Below, one piece after another: positions 25,206-33,117 of a DNA stretch of 64,000 nucleotides (position 1 is its first letter; every line of letters begins with the position of its first letter). The translations under genes and the position numbers were made by a program. Origin of the DNA: CAJBVG01 sp943371235 (GTDB lineage: Bacteria; Bacteroidota; Bacteroidia; Sphingobacteriales; Sphingobacteriaceae). The stretch lies in contig CALRTZ010000008.1 of assembly GCA_943371235.1 (NCBI GenBank), forward strand, positions 1 to 64,000. Direction: 5' to 3'. The notes under the pieces are model-generated. The model had not been told where the DNA came from. It searched no databases and was given only the letters and a program-made list of their open reading frames with translations.

Positions 25206-26282
25206 ATGGCAAAATTCCACCCTTTAAAAATAGCTGATATTCGTAGAGAAACAGCAGACAGTGTAAGTATCGCATTTGAAATCCCTAATACATTCGAAAA
25301 AGAGTATCAATATACTCAAGGTCAGTATGTAACTATCAAAATGGAAATCAATGGTGAAGAAATTCGTCGCTCGTATTCTTTATGCAGCAGCCCTTTGGCC
25401 GATGCCGATTTTAGAATTGCCGCAAAGAAAGTAAAAGACGGAAGAATGTCGGTTGCACTAAATGAAAAAGTTAAAGTAGGAGATGTTTTAGAGGTAATGA
25501 CTCCGATGGGAAACTTTTACAATATCAACAATACTAAAAATAAAAATATTATACTATTTGCTGGAGGTAGTGGCATCACTCCGATGTTATCCATCATCAA
25601 AACAATATTAAAAGAAGAACCTACTTGTAATTTAACTTTGTTTTACGGTAACCAAAACGAAGCAAGTACAATATTCAAATCAGAATTAGACACGATTCAA
25701 AAAGAAAATACAACGAGGTTTAAGTTGATATATATTTTTGATGAAGCACCAGCTAATCACCCTATACTTTACACCGGTTTAATTACCAAAGAAAAAGTAA
25801 TGGCCCTAGTAGAAAACCATGTTGGCTTAAATTTAGAGAACGAGTTTTTTATATGTGGACCAACACCTATGATGAAAAATGTAGAGGAAAGTTTACAATC
25901 ATTACAAATAAAAAAAGAACATATACACCTCGAATATTTTACTGCAAGTTTAGATGCAAATAAAAATACAGAGCCTGTAGATGCAACATCATCTGAAAAA
26001 ATTATTTCTCAAATTACCGTTATTTTAGATGGCGATGAAACTACTTTTGAATTAGAATCTGATGGTAAAAACATTTTGGATGCAGCAATGGACCAAGATG
26101 TAGACGTACCATTTTCTTGTAAAGGAGCAGTATGTTGTACTTGTAGAGCAAAGGTACTAGAAGGCAAAGTACACATGAAAGCTAATTATGCTTTAACAGA
26201 AGATGAAGTTGCTGAAGGATTTATACTTACCTGCCAAGCACACCCTCTGACACCGGTGGTAGTGGTGGATTATGACGTTTAA
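25206..26282 (+). CDS. paaE: Phenylacetyl-CoA epoxidase reductase
   Basis: A 358-residue electron-transfer subunit. The FAD domain has RRSYSLCSSP, the NAD(P) domain has ILFAGGSGITPMLSII and FFICGPTPMM, and the C-terminal plant-type ferredoxin domain has Cys305, Cys310, Cys313 and Cys343 for a 2Fe-2S cluster. It carries electrons from NADPH to the PaaA di-iron centre. Unlike the usual paaABCDE order, it is transcribed divergently from paaA, sharing one 146-bp control region. Confidence 0.95.
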   Translation: MAKFHPLKIADIRRETADSVSIAFEIPNTFEKEYQYTQGQYVTIKMEINGEEIRRSYSLCSSPLADADFRIAAKKVKDGRMSVALNEKVKVGDVLEVMTPMGNFYNINNTKNKNIILFAGGSGITPMLSIIKTILKEEPTCNLTLFYGNQNEASTIFKSELDTIQKENTTRFKLIYIFDEAPANHPILYTGLITKEKVMALVENHVGLNLENEFFICGPTPMMKNVEESLQSLQIKKEHIHLEYFTASLDANKNTEPVDATSSEKIISQITVILDGDETTFELESDGKNILDAAMDQDVDVPFSCKGAVCCTCRAKVLEGKVHMKANYALTEDEVAEGFILTCQAHPLTPVVVVDYDV

Positions 26283-26283
26283 T

Positions 26284-26318
26284 TGAGTTGTGAATTGTGA
26301 GTTGTGAATTGTGAATTA
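26284..26318. repeat. Heptamer array after paaE, TGAATTG/TGAGTTG (5 units)
   Basis: Units TGAGTTG, TGAATTG, TGAGTTG, TGAATTG, TGAATTA, beginning 2 bp past the paaE stop. Each unit contains TGA on the plus strand. It is inverted relative to the array at 26385-26412. Confidence 0.9.
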
Positions 26319-26333
26319 TATTGCAAATTGTTG

Positions 26334-26365
26334 CCTAATAACATAATAACTCAATAACCTAATAA
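26334..26365. repeat. Octamer array, four copies ending AATAA
   Basis: Units CCTAATAA, CATAATAA, CTCAATAA, CCTAATAA. This third array sits in the middle of the spacer between the two inverted heptamer arrays of the paaE-SDR gap. Confidence 0.75.
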
Positions 26366-26384
26366 CTAAATTAGCACTTACTTA

Positions 26385-26412
26385 CAATTCACAACTCACA
26401 ACTCACAACTCA
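26385..26412. repeat. Heptamer array before the SDR gene, CAACTCA (4 units)
   Basis: Units CAATTCA, CAACTCA, CAACTCA, CAACTCA, ending 2 bp before the SDR ATG. They are the reverse complement of the array at 26284-26318 and are free of stop triplets on the plus strand. Confidence 0.9.
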
Positions 26413-26414
26413 AA

Positions 26415-27122
26415 ATGAACATCATCATCACAGGAGCCAGTAGTGGCATAGGTTTCGAAGCGGCATTGGAATGGATTAGAGATTCGAACCATACGGTGGT
26501 AGCTATTGCTAGAAATATCGATAAGCTTAAACGATTGCATCAAATTGCGAAAGATTTAAATCCTGAATGCATTCTTATACCTGTACAATTTGATATTGTT
26601 ACCGGCGATTATGAAGAAGGTTTGCTACCATTTTTGAATTTAAAGTTGAATGGCAAAATTGATATCCTGGTGAACAATGCCGGTGAATTAATTAATACTC
26701 CTTTTTTAGATCAAACAGATGCCGATTGGTACCAAATGTTTGATAGTAATGTAATGGGTCATGTACGCATGATTCGGAACCTGGTTCCCTTAATGAACGA
26801 AGCTTCACACATCTTAAACATCAGCACCATGGGGGCTTTCCAAGGATCTGCTAAATTTCCTGGGCTCAGTTCATACTCTGCAAGTAAAGCCGCATTGTGC
26901 ACTTTAACAGAAGTTTTAGCAGTGGAATTATTAGATAAAAAAATATCTTGCAATTGCCTTGCACTTGGTTCGGCACAAACCGAAATGTTAGAAAAATCGA
27001 TGCCCGGATATCAATCGCCCATTATGGCTTTTGAAATGGGAAAATACGTGGCCGATTTTGCACTTACCGGACATAAGTTTTTTAATGGGAAGATTTTGCC
27101 CGTGGCATTATTGAGTACTTAG
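26415..27122 (+). CDS. Short-chain dehydrogenase/reductase
   Basis: A 235-residue SDR. TGASSGIG at 6-13, NNAG at 87-90, and catalytic Ser137, Tyr154 and Lys158 (YSASK) are all in place. The C-terminal helix is short, so it is at the small end of the family. The substrate is unknown. It follows paaE in the same direction but across 132 bp of repeat-filled DNA, so membership of the paa pathway is not clear. The TAG stop (27120-27122) is also the first triplet of the next repeat array. Confidence 0.88.
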   Translation: MNIIITGASSGIGFEAALEWIRDSNHTVVAIARNIDKLKRLHQIAKDLNPECILIPVQFDIVTGDYEEGLLPFLNLKLNGKIDILVNNAGELINTPFLDQTDADWYQMFDSNVMGHVRMIRNLVPLMNEASHILNISTMGAFQGSAKFPGLSSYSASKAALCTLTEVLAVELLDKKISCNCLALGSAQTEMLEKSMPGYQSPIMAFEMGKYVADFALTGHKFFNGKILPVALLST

Positions 27123-27161
27123 CAGGCAGCTTGGAGCGGGGAGCAAGGAGCGGGGAGCAGT
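27120..27161. repeat. Heptamer array, GAGCGGG family (6 units)
   Basis: Units TAGCAGG, CAGCTTG, GAGCGGG, GAGCAAG, GAGCGGG, GAGCAGT, all with AGC at positions 2-4. It begins exactly at the SDR stop codon and is directly joined to a second, unrelated array. The units are G+C-rich in an AT-rich genome. Confidence 0.85.
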
Positions 27162-27231
27162 AAATTAGCATTTAGGTTTTAGGATTTAGAATTTAGATAT
27201 TAGTATTTAGCATTTAGATTTTAGTATTTGG
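27162..27231. repeat. Heptamer array, nATTTAG family (10 units)
   Basis: Ten consecutive units ending in TTAG or, in the last one, TTGG: AAATTAG, CATTTAG, GTTTTAG, GATTTAG, AATTTAG, ATATTAG, TATTTAG, CATTTAG, ATTTTAG, TATTTGG. This is the longest array in the window. The same word family appears at 59481-59522. Confidence 0.9.
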
Positions 27232-27286
27232 ATGTTTGAGAATAATATCCATAAATTTTATGCGTTTGGTATAAAATTTCTCCCGA

Positions 27287-27997
27287 ATGAAAACCATCAA
27301 ATCACTTTTCATCTTGTGTTTATTGAGCATCGTTGCGAATGCACAGCAAAATATTAGCACATTAAAACTTAAAATATATAACCAAAGTTCATTTGTTAAG
27401 AATGAAAGCAATTATTGGGATATAAAAAATATCTTCTTAAAATCTGAAAAGGAAATCACTATTCTAACACCAACATTTGCTATTGCCTATACTGCCAAAA
27501 ATGGGAATACACACGAGTTAGAACTCAACAAATTCAATCTATACTTTAACAGCGTTAAGGATGAACAAATGGATACCTTAAATTCCAATATTGTAGGTGG
27601 GCAAGAAATCTCCAATTTCAATTTATCATTTAGATACGAGTATACACCTTCATCAAAAAAAAGTAAATTAAATAAGAAAGGAACATTTAGTGTTGGCTAC
27701 GGTGTACAACCTTATATCTACAACACCAAAACGATACCTCTAATAACAACAAATTTTCCTGAATCGAAAACACAGATTGGAGGTTCGGGTTATATTGCAC
27801 CACGATTTACTTATCAAGTATCTGAAAAATTATATTTCGATATTAATCTACCCTTTAATTTAATTGATGTCAATTTTACAAATACTACAATCGACGATCC
27901 AACAAAAAATAAATCAGAAAGAACTATCTACAATACTGATTTCAGAATGCTACCTATGAACTACAATTTAAGAATTGGGTTGGCTTATAGAATTTGA
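27287..27997 (+). CDS. Outer-membrane beta-barrel protein, unknown function
   Basis: A 236-residue exported protein. Residues 1-20 form a signal peptide ending VANAQ. The rest alternates hydrophilic turns with amphipathic strands (TFSVGYGVQPYIYNT, GGSGYIAPRFTYQV, KLYFDINLPFNLIDV) and ends NYNLRIGLAYRI, the aromatic-rich C terminus of small outer-membrane barrels. No specific family is recognised. It overlaps the converging OsmC gene by 13 bp, so the two 3' ends form an antisense pair. Confidence 0.75.
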   Translation: MKTIKSLFILCLLSIVANAQQNISTLKLKIYNQSSFVKNESNYWDIKNIFLKSEKEITILTPTFAIAYTAKNGNTHELELNKFNLYFNSVKDEQMDTLNSNIVGGQEISNFNLSFRYEYTPSSKKSKLNKKGTFSVGYGVQPYIYNTKTIPLITTNFPESKTQIGGSGYIAPRFTYQVSEKLYFDINLPFNLIDVNFTNTTIDDPTKNKSERTIYNTDFRMLPMNYNLRIGLAYRI

Positions 27998-28452
27998 ATT
28001 TTAGGTAAATGATGTACAGGAAAATTTACAGAGTTTGCAATAAAACATTTGCTGTTTGCTTTTTCGTGTAACTCTATAGCTAATGCAGCTTTACTTGCAT
28101 CCGTAATGGTTATGTTAGGTTTTAAAATTACTTCTAAAAATTTTCCGCCACCAGTACTGGCTTCTTCCATGATACCTTCTGGTTCGTCGATATAATCTGT
28201 AACAATAATTCCATTATCGGCGCAAAAATGAAAATACCACAACATGTGGCAGGTAGAAAGTGCAGATAATAACATCTCTTCTGGGTTGTATTTACTGGCA
28301 TCTCCTCTAAATGCAGGATCTGCTGATCCCATTAAATCCGTTTTACCTTTTGCAGAAATTATATGGTCTCTGCTATAAGCATCGTATTTACTAGTGCCTG
28401 TACCTAAATTACCCGTCCAAGTAACTATTAATTTATACTGATGTTTTTTCAT
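27985..28452 (-). CDS. OsmC family peroxiredoxin-like protein
   Basis: A 155-residue OsmC/Ohr fold protein. The two reactive cysteines are visible: Cys68 in LSALSTCHMLWYF and a second in NSKCFIANSVNFPV near residue 132. The helical MLLSALSTC segment is typical. It would reduce organic hydroperoxides in the cytoplasm. OsmC versus Ohr cannot be separated with confidence. An octamer array lies directly against its start codon. Confidence 0.9.
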   Translation of the reverse strand: MKKHQYKLIVTWTGNLGTGTSKYDAYSRDHIISAKGKTDLMGSADPAFRGDASKYNPEEMLLSALSTCHMLWYFHFCADNGIIVTDYIDEPEGIMEEASTGGGKFLEVILKPNITITDASKAALAIELHEKANSKCFIANSVNFPVHHLPKIQIL

Positions 28453-28484
28453 ATGCTAGTGTGCTAGTGTGCTCATATGCTCAT
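28453..28484. repeat. Octamer array, GTGCTAGT family (4 units)
   Basis: Units ATGCTAGT, GTGCTAGT, GTGCTCAT, ATGCTCAT. It begins at the base immediately upstream of the OsmC ATG. The words belong to the same family as the arrays near rodA and leuS. Confidence 0.8.
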
Positions 28485-28532
28485 GAGCAACGAATTTGCA
28501 TAACTTGTCCCGGTTTTTCGGGATTTACTCAT

Positions 28533-29390
28533 TTACAATTGTAGAATTTTCCAGGCATCCAGTACATTTCCATTGTCTAAAAATTCTTTTGCTATTAAGT
28601 GTATTTTGTTTTCGCTGAGTTTCGAATATAAATTCAACAATTCTACTTTTTCAGTTTCGTTAATGATTGGTATGCTTTCTACATTCCCCAACTGCCCTAA
28701 ATTATTTCCAGTTAATACTTTTGAATGTTTAATTTTCTCAGGTAAAACGTCCACTCCTATTCCCATAGTGGTTAAAGGTTTTGCTACTTGAAATAAACTT
28801 TCTTTGGTTACTCTCGAATACCAATCGCCACCCAAACGCGCCACATGATCCATTTTTAATTGATCAATTTTTCCATCCTCTCCTAATACATCTTCAGAAA
28901 TGTGCATGGCTATAACCTCTGCCAGCACTAGGTTTCCGGCACCTGGTGTTTCTGCCAATGCAATAACATCACGCACAATGCATTCAAATTGTACGGGTGC
29001 TTCTTTCACTCGTGGTGGACGAACGTGCTCCGATTTTAATTCAGTAAAACCTGCTTTTACAAACTCATTTACTCCTTTCGGATATTCGGTACTCGATAAA
29101 CTTGTTTGTTGCACCATATCATAGTTTACAATGTTGATGGTGCATTCTTTTATCTTCAACACATTATCAAGTGTATGCTTAGTAGTATTGTCTCTCACTC
29201 TTCGAGCAGGTGAAAAAACTAAAATCGGTGGGTTCGAACTAAATAAATTAAAGAAGGAAAATGGACTTAAATTTACATTTCCTTCCTCGTCAATCGTGCT
29301 GACAAAAGCTATTGGTCGTGGTGCAACCGCATATTGTAAAAACATCTGCGTTTGCTGTGGGCTGAGATCTTTTATGAGTAGAGTTTTCAT
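28533..29390 (-). CDS. Flavin reductase family protein
   Basis: A 285-residue protein of the FMN-binding split-barrel (flavin reductase-like) family when started at ATG 29390. The longer frame to 29465 adds 25 residues translated from a heptamer array. Typical segments are ATRPIAFVSTIDEEGN-like APRPIAFVST, NLSPFSFFNLFSSNPPILVFSP and the RDNTTKHTLDN loop. It probably provides reduced flavin or has an unidentified redox role. It lies next to fahA, and I recall similar proteins beside homogentisate genes in related bacteria, so a link to aromatic catabolism is plausible but unproved. Confidence 0.87.
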   Translation of the reverse strand: MKTLLIKDLSPQQTQMFLQYAVAPRPIAFVSTIDEEGNVNLSPFSFFNLFSSNPPILVFSPARRVRDNTTKHTLDNVLKIKECTINIVNYDMVQQTSLSSTEYPKGVNEFVKAGFTELKSEHVRPPRVKEAPVQFECIVRDVIALAETPGAGNLVLAEVIAMHISEDVLGEDGKIDQLKMDHVARLGGDWYSRVTKESLFQVAKPLTTMGIGVDVLPEKIKHSKVLTGNNLGQLGNVESIPIINETEKVELLNLYSKLSENKIHLIAKEFLDNGNVLDAWKILQL

Positions 29391-29393
29391 ATA

Positions 29394-29435
29394 GAGTATA
29401 TAGTAGCGAGTAGCGGGTAGCGGGTAGCGAGTAGA
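29394..29435. repeat. Heptamer array, GAGTAGC family (6 units)
   Basis: Units GAGTATA, TAGTAGC, GAGTAGC, GGGTAGC, GGGTAGC, GAGTAGA. It begins 4 bp upstream of the flavin reductase start. It is the left arm of an inverted pair with 29451-29478 and a 15-bp spacer. Confidence 0.85.
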
Positions 29436-29450
29436 AGCAAATGAGTGCGA

Positions 29451-29478
29451 ATACTCGATACTCAATACTCGCTACTAT
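29451..29478. repeat. Heptamer array, ATACTCG family (4 units, inverted partner)
   Basis: Units ATACTCG, ATACTCA, ATACTCG, CTACTAT, complementary in type to the GAGTATA/GAGTAGC array. The TAG stop of fahA (29477-29475) is in the last unit. Confidence 0.85.
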
Positions 29479-30470
29479 TTTTTAATTTTCAACAATGAAA
29501 AATCCGTATCCACTTTTCTAATGGTATTGCTTAATCGCCCTAAGCCTGTAATTTCCATTTCTACCACATCACCATCTTGTAACCATTGTGGTTTAAAGTT
29601 TTTGTCGTTTAATAACCCTGTGCCATTTAATTCTAAAAAGCAACCAGTGCCTACAGTTCCAGAACCAATTACATCTCCAGGTAAAACATCAACACCATAT
29701 GCACATCTTTCAATTATTTCTGCAAATGTCCAATCCATGTCGGCTACATTTCCAGAAGATACTTCTACTCCATTCACCCAACATTTCATTTGTAAATTGT
29801 AATTATTACCAATGTGATTTGCTTTTGCAGAAACTAAATGTTCTGCTAATTCATCAGGAGTTACTAACCATGGTCCAATAACTGTCGAAAAATCTTTTCC
29901 TTTGGCAGGACCAAGGTTTAACAGCATTTCTTCCATTTGTAGAGTACGTGCACTCATATCATTCATAATGCAATACCCAGCTATATATTCATCGGCTTCG
30001 GATGCACGAATATTTCTCCCTTTTTTACCAATTACCGCTGCTACTTCTAATTCGAAATCTAATTTCTCAAAATGATCTGGCATACACTCCACTTCTCCTG
30101 GGCCTTGCACCGCATTATGATTGGTAAAATAAAAAATCGGATACGAATCAAATTCTTTAATCATTTCCACTCCTCTGTTTCTGCGGGCTGCCGCCACATG
30201 TTGACGAAATGCATATCCATCTCTACAAGAAGTTGGATGTGGTACTGGTGCTAATATTTCGAAGAAAACTTCTTCGCGACCAACAATAGAACCATCTTTA
30301 ATTCCATTATTAACTTTATGAGCTCGTTCCATCAATTCTTCGCCACCCCATAAAAACTCATTCATGGTATGTGGAATTAATTTATCTACAGAATGTAAAT
30401 TGTAAATATGTCCGTTGATAAATACACCTAGTTTTTCAAGGTTTTCGGTTTTATAAGAAACTAATTTCAT
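29475..30470 (-). CDS. fahA: Fumarylacetoacetase family protein
   Basis: A 331-residue member of the fumarylacetoacetate hydrolase family. His91 in FRQHVAAARRNRG fits the catalytic histidine, Glu140 and Glu142 in DFELEVAAVIG and Asp171 in MNDMSARTLQ fit the metal ligands, and GSGTVGTGCFLE is the C-terminal active-site loop. It is shorter than animal fumarylacetoacetases (about 420) but normal for bacterial forms. Next to hmgA and hppD it would split fumarylacetoacetate into fumarate and acetoacetate. Its start is divergent from hmgA. On the minus strand TAGTTTTG (30494-30487) is a perfect -7 element about 16 bp before the ATG. Confidence 0.9.
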   Translation of the reverse strand: MKLVSYKTENLEKLGVFINGHIYNLHSVDKLIPHTMNEFLWGGEELMERAHKVNNGIKDGSIVGREEVFFEILAPVPHPTSCRDGYAFRQHVAAARRNRGVEMIKEFDSYPIFYFTNHNAVQGPGEVECMPDHFEKLDFELEVAAVIGKKGRNIRASEADEYIAGYCIMNDMSARTLQMEEMLLNLGPAKGKDFSTVIGPWLVTPDELAEHLVSAKANHIGNNYNLQMKCWVNGVEVSSGNVADMDWTFAEIIERCAYGVDVLPGDVIGSGTVGTGCFLELNGTGLLNDKNFKPQWLQDGDVVEMEITGLGRLSNTIRKVDTDFSLLKIKK

Positions 30471-30522
30471 TGTGTTTGAATTTCTCCAAAACTAATAAAA
30501 TAATGTATATCGAATTAAGAGA

Positions 30523-30553
30523 TTTGATTAAATAAAAATAAGGCCTATCTTAG
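30523..30553 (+). promoter_or_regulatory. Promoter candidate for the hmgA leader
   Basis: TTTG (30523-30526), a 19-bp spacer, then TATCTTAG (30546-30553), which matches TAnnTTTG at all but one base. Transcription would start at about 30560, right at the ATG of the leader ORF, giving a nearly leaderless small ORF and a 5' leader of about 187 nt for hmgA. Confidence 0.45.
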
Positions 30554-30560
30554 CCAAGAA

Positions 30561-30668
30561 ATGAATACCCAAATAACGCATTCTTTTGATTGGCATGCCT
30601 CTGAAACTGAGCATGTTTTTATGCAAAGAATGATTTCCAAAATCGTTTTGGCCCAATATTCTCTTTAA
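30561..30668 (+). CDS. Possible leader peptide or small protein upstream of hmgA
   Basis: A 35-codon ORF starting MNTQITHSFDWHASETEHVF and ending IVLAQYSL. It begins where transcription is predicted to start and ends 7 bp before a small hairpin. It has no recognisable domain, no signal peptide and no run of tyrosine or phenylalanine codons that would prove attenuation. It could be a leader peptide, a small protein, or the remnant of a decayed gene. Confidence 0.3.
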   Translation: MNTQITHSFDWHASETEHVFMQRMISKIVLAQYSL

Positions 30669-30675
30669 TATTGAC

Positions 30676-30693
30676 AGGAATCAAGCTATTCCT
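30676..30693 (+). terminator. Small hairpin with T tract in the hmgA leader
   Basis: AGGAAT and ATTCCT form a 6-bp stem with a 6-base loop, followed by CCTTTTTT. The stem is short, so it is a weak terminator or attenuator candidate. It is placed between the leader ORF and hmgA. Confidence 0.35.
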
Positions 30694-30746
30694 CCTTTTT
30701 TCAATATTTTTTACTAATTTTCGATGTTAAATTATAATTCAACAAT

Positions 30747-31913
30747 ATGCCTATTTACCATAAATTGGGGCAAATTCCCCCTAAACGCCATACCATCTTT
30801 AGAAAACCAAACGGTAAACTTTATGCGGAAGAACTCGTATCTACTGAAGGCTTCTCAAATGTTTACTCTTTAATTTACCATTGTCACCCCCCAACAATTG
30901 TTAAAGAATTGGGTGAACCCTATTCGGTGGAGCCTAAAATTGCTCGCGAAAAGCATTTAAAACATACCAGTTTAAAGGGTTTTAAAATTACTGCTGAAGA
31001 TGATTATTTAAAATCGCGTAAGCCTGTTTTAGTAAATTCAGATTTACATATTTCTCTTGCAGCACCAAAGAAATCAATGACAGATTATTTCTTTAAAAAT
31101 TCGCAAGCAGATGAATTGATTTTTATACACGTTGGCTCAGGTAAATTAAAAACTGGTTACGGTACTATAAAATTTGAATACGGCGATTACCTTGTAATTC
31201 CTAGAGGAACCATTTATCAATTAGAATTTAATGATGAAAATAATCGTTTGTTTATTGTAGAATCCTTTACACCTATTACCACTCCACACCGCTATAGAAA
31301 TAAAGTAGGTCAATTATTAGAACACTCGCCATTTTGCGAACGAGATATGAAGTTGCCTCAAGATTTAGAAACCTTCGATCAAGAAGGGGATTTTAAAGTG
31401 TTGATAAAAAAGCAAGGCTTAATTTACCCTTATACCTATGGTACTCATCCATTTGATTTTGTTGGTTGGGACGGATTCCATTTCCCATGGGCTATTTCAA
31501 TACATGATTTCGAACCCATAACTGGTCGCGTTCATCAACCACCTCCAGTACATCAAATGTTCGAAGCTCATAATTTTGTGGTGTGTTCTTTTGTGCCTCG
31601 CAAATACGATTATCATCCGCAAGCAATTCCTGCTCCATATAACCATAGTAATGTAGATTCTGACGAAGTATTATATTATGTTGATGGTGATTTTATGAGC
31701 AGAAAAAGCGTAGAAAAAGGTCAGATCACCTTACACCCAGGAGGCATTCCACACGGACCACATCCTGGAACGGTTGAAAAATCAATTGGTAAAGAAAGCA
31801 CCGAAGAATTAGCTGTAATGGTGGATCCATTCCGCCCATTAATGCTAACCGAAGATGCAGTAGCCATTGAAGATCCGGGGTATTTTAGCAGCTGGCAAGA
31901 AGACATCACTTAA
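30747..31913 (+). CDS. hmgA: Homogentisate 1,2-dioxygenase
   Basis: A 388-residue cupin-fold ring-cleaving dioxygenase. The N-terminal MPIYHKLGQIPPKRHT and the later FIHVGSGKLKTGYGTIKFEYGDYLVIPRGTIY cupin strand, GWDGFHFPWAISIHDFEPITGRVHQPPPVHQMFEAHNFVVCSF metal region and LHPGGIPHGPHPG block are characteristic. The multiple histidines supply the iron ligands. It opens homogentisate to maleylacetoacetate in tyrosine and phenylalanine breakdown. It is followed by hppD after a 36-bp gap. Length is normal for Bacteroidota. Confidence 0.93.
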   Translation: MPIYHKLGQIPPKRHTIFRKPNGKLYAEELVSTEGFSNVYSLIYHCHPPTIVKELGEPYSVEPKIAREKHLKHTSLKGFKITAEDDYLKSRKPVLVNSDLHISLAAPKKSMTDYFFKNSQADELIFIHVGSGKLKTGYGTIKFEYGDYLVIPRGTIYQLEFNDENNRLFIVESFTPITTPHRYRNKVGQLLEHSPFCERDMKLPQDLETFDQEGDFKVLIKKQGLIYPYTYGTHPFDFVGWDGFHFPWAISIHDFEPITGRVHQPPPVHQMFEAHNFVVCSFVPRKYDYHPQAIPAPYNHSNVDSDEVLYYVDGDFMSRKSVEKGQITLHPGGIPHGPHPGTVEKSIGKESTEELAVMVDPFRPLMLTEDAVAIEDPGYFSSWQEDIT

Positions 31914-31924
31914 TTAGCTAATTA

Positions 31925-31945
31925 AATTTACAATTTACAATTCAT
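31925..31945. repeat. Short heptamer array, AATTTAC (3 units)
   Basis: Units AATTTAC, AATTTAC, AATTCAT in the hmgA-hppD gap, ending 4 bp before the hppD ATG. It belongs to the CAATTCA word family seen elsewhere. Confidence 0.65.
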
Positions 31946-31949
31946 TCAC

Positions 31950-33098
31950 ATGGAAACAATAGATAAAGCAAACCAATTAGCAGATTTACATAAAGACCAT
32001 AATCCTGCTGAAGACTTCTTACCGTTATTGGGTACAGATTATATAGAATTTTACGTAGGCAACGCAAAACAAGCAGCCTATTTTTACAGAAGTGCTTTTG
32101 GCTTCGAATTAGTGGCGTATGCTGGTCCTGAAACAGGTGTTAGAGGGAAGGCATCGTACGTTTTACAACAAGATAAAATTCGCTTAGTGCTTACCACCTC
32201 ATTCGATCCAAAATCAGAAATTTCGGAACATGTAAAATTACACGGTGATGGTGTAAAAGTATTAGCGATTTGGGTTGACGATGTAGAGTATTCGTATGCT
32301 GAAATGATGAAACGTGGCGCTATTTCAGTTTCGGAACCGCAAACATTAACCGATGAAAATGGTGAAGTAAAAATTGCTACCATTCAAACATATGGTGATA
32401 CTGTTCACACTTTTGTAGAACGCAAAAATTACAAAGGAGCATTTATGCCTGGCTTTAAAGCTATGCCAAAAGATACCATTGCAAAGCCTATAGGTTTAAA
32501 ATTCGTAGACCATTGTGTGGGTAATGTTGGTTGGGGCGAAATGAATAAATGGGTAAAATATTACGAAGAGGTAATGGGCTTCAAACTATTGATTACATTC
32601 GATGATACAGATATCTCTACTGAATATTCATCATTAATGTCTAAAGTAGTTTCGAACGGAACAGGATATGTAAAATTCCCAATTAACGAGCCAGCAGAAG
32701 GAAAGAAAAAATCGCAAATCGAAGAATACATCGATTTTTATTACGGAGCCGGAGTACAACATATTGCCATTGCTACCGATAATATTATAGAAACAGTTGC
32801 AGAAATGCGCAGAAGAGGTATTGAGTTTTTATATGTTCCGGAAACCTATTACGACGATTTATTTGAGCGCGTTGGTAAAATAGATGAACCTGTAGATGAA
32901 TTGAAAAAATTAAATATATTGGTTGATAGAGACCCAGAAGGATATTTACTTCAAATATTTACAAAGCCTGTAGAAGATCGCCCAACTGTGTTTTATGAAA
33001 TCATTCAACGTAGAGGAGCCACCTCATTTGGTAAGGGTAATTTTAAAGCCCTTTTCGAATCGATAGAACGCGAGCAAGAATTAAGAGGTAACTTGTAA
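31950..33098 (+). CDS. hppD: 4-Hydroxyphenylpyruvate dioxygenase
   Basis: A 382-residue two-domain VOC-fold enzyme. The N-terminal half begins DYIEFYVGNAKQAAYFY. The catalytic C-terminal half carries the iron triad His188 (FVDHCVGNV), His271 (GVQHIAIATDNI) and Glu350 (VFYEIIQRRG). It converts 4-hydroxyphenylpyruvate to homogentisate, the substrate of the neighbouring HmgA. A strong terminator follows the stop, closing the hmgA-hppD operon. Confidence 0.96.
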   Translation: METIDKANQLADLHKDHNPAEDFLPLLGTDYIEFYVGNAKQAAYFYRSAFGFELVAYAGPETGVRGKASYVLQQDKIRLVLTTSFDPKSEISEHVKLHGDGVKVLAIWVDDVEYSYAEMMKRGAISVSEPQTLTDENGEVKIATIQTYGDTVHTFVERKNYKGAFMPGFKAMPKDTIAKPIGLKFVDHCVGNVGWGEMNKWVKYYEEVMGFKLLITFDDTDISTEYSSLMSKVVSNGTGYVKFPINEPAEGKKKSQIEEYIDFYYGAGVQHIAIATDNIIETVAEMRRRGIEFLYVPETYYDDLFERVGKIDEPVDELKKLNILVDRDPEGYLLQIFTKPVEDRPTVFYEIIQRRGATSFGKGNFKALFESIEREQELRGNL

Positions 33099-33117
33099 TT
33101 TGCTAAATATTAACATT

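Larger units (their letters stand above)
30471..30746. other. Divergent control region between fahA and hmgA
   Basis: This 276-bp gap holds a -7 candidate for fahA (CAAAACTA, 30487-30494, read on the minus strand), a plus-strand promoter candidate (30523-30553), a 35-codon leader ORF (30561-30668) and a small hairpin with a T tract (30676-30693). It is one of the longest non-coding stretches in the window and looks like a structured 5' leader for hmgA. Confidence 0.55.
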
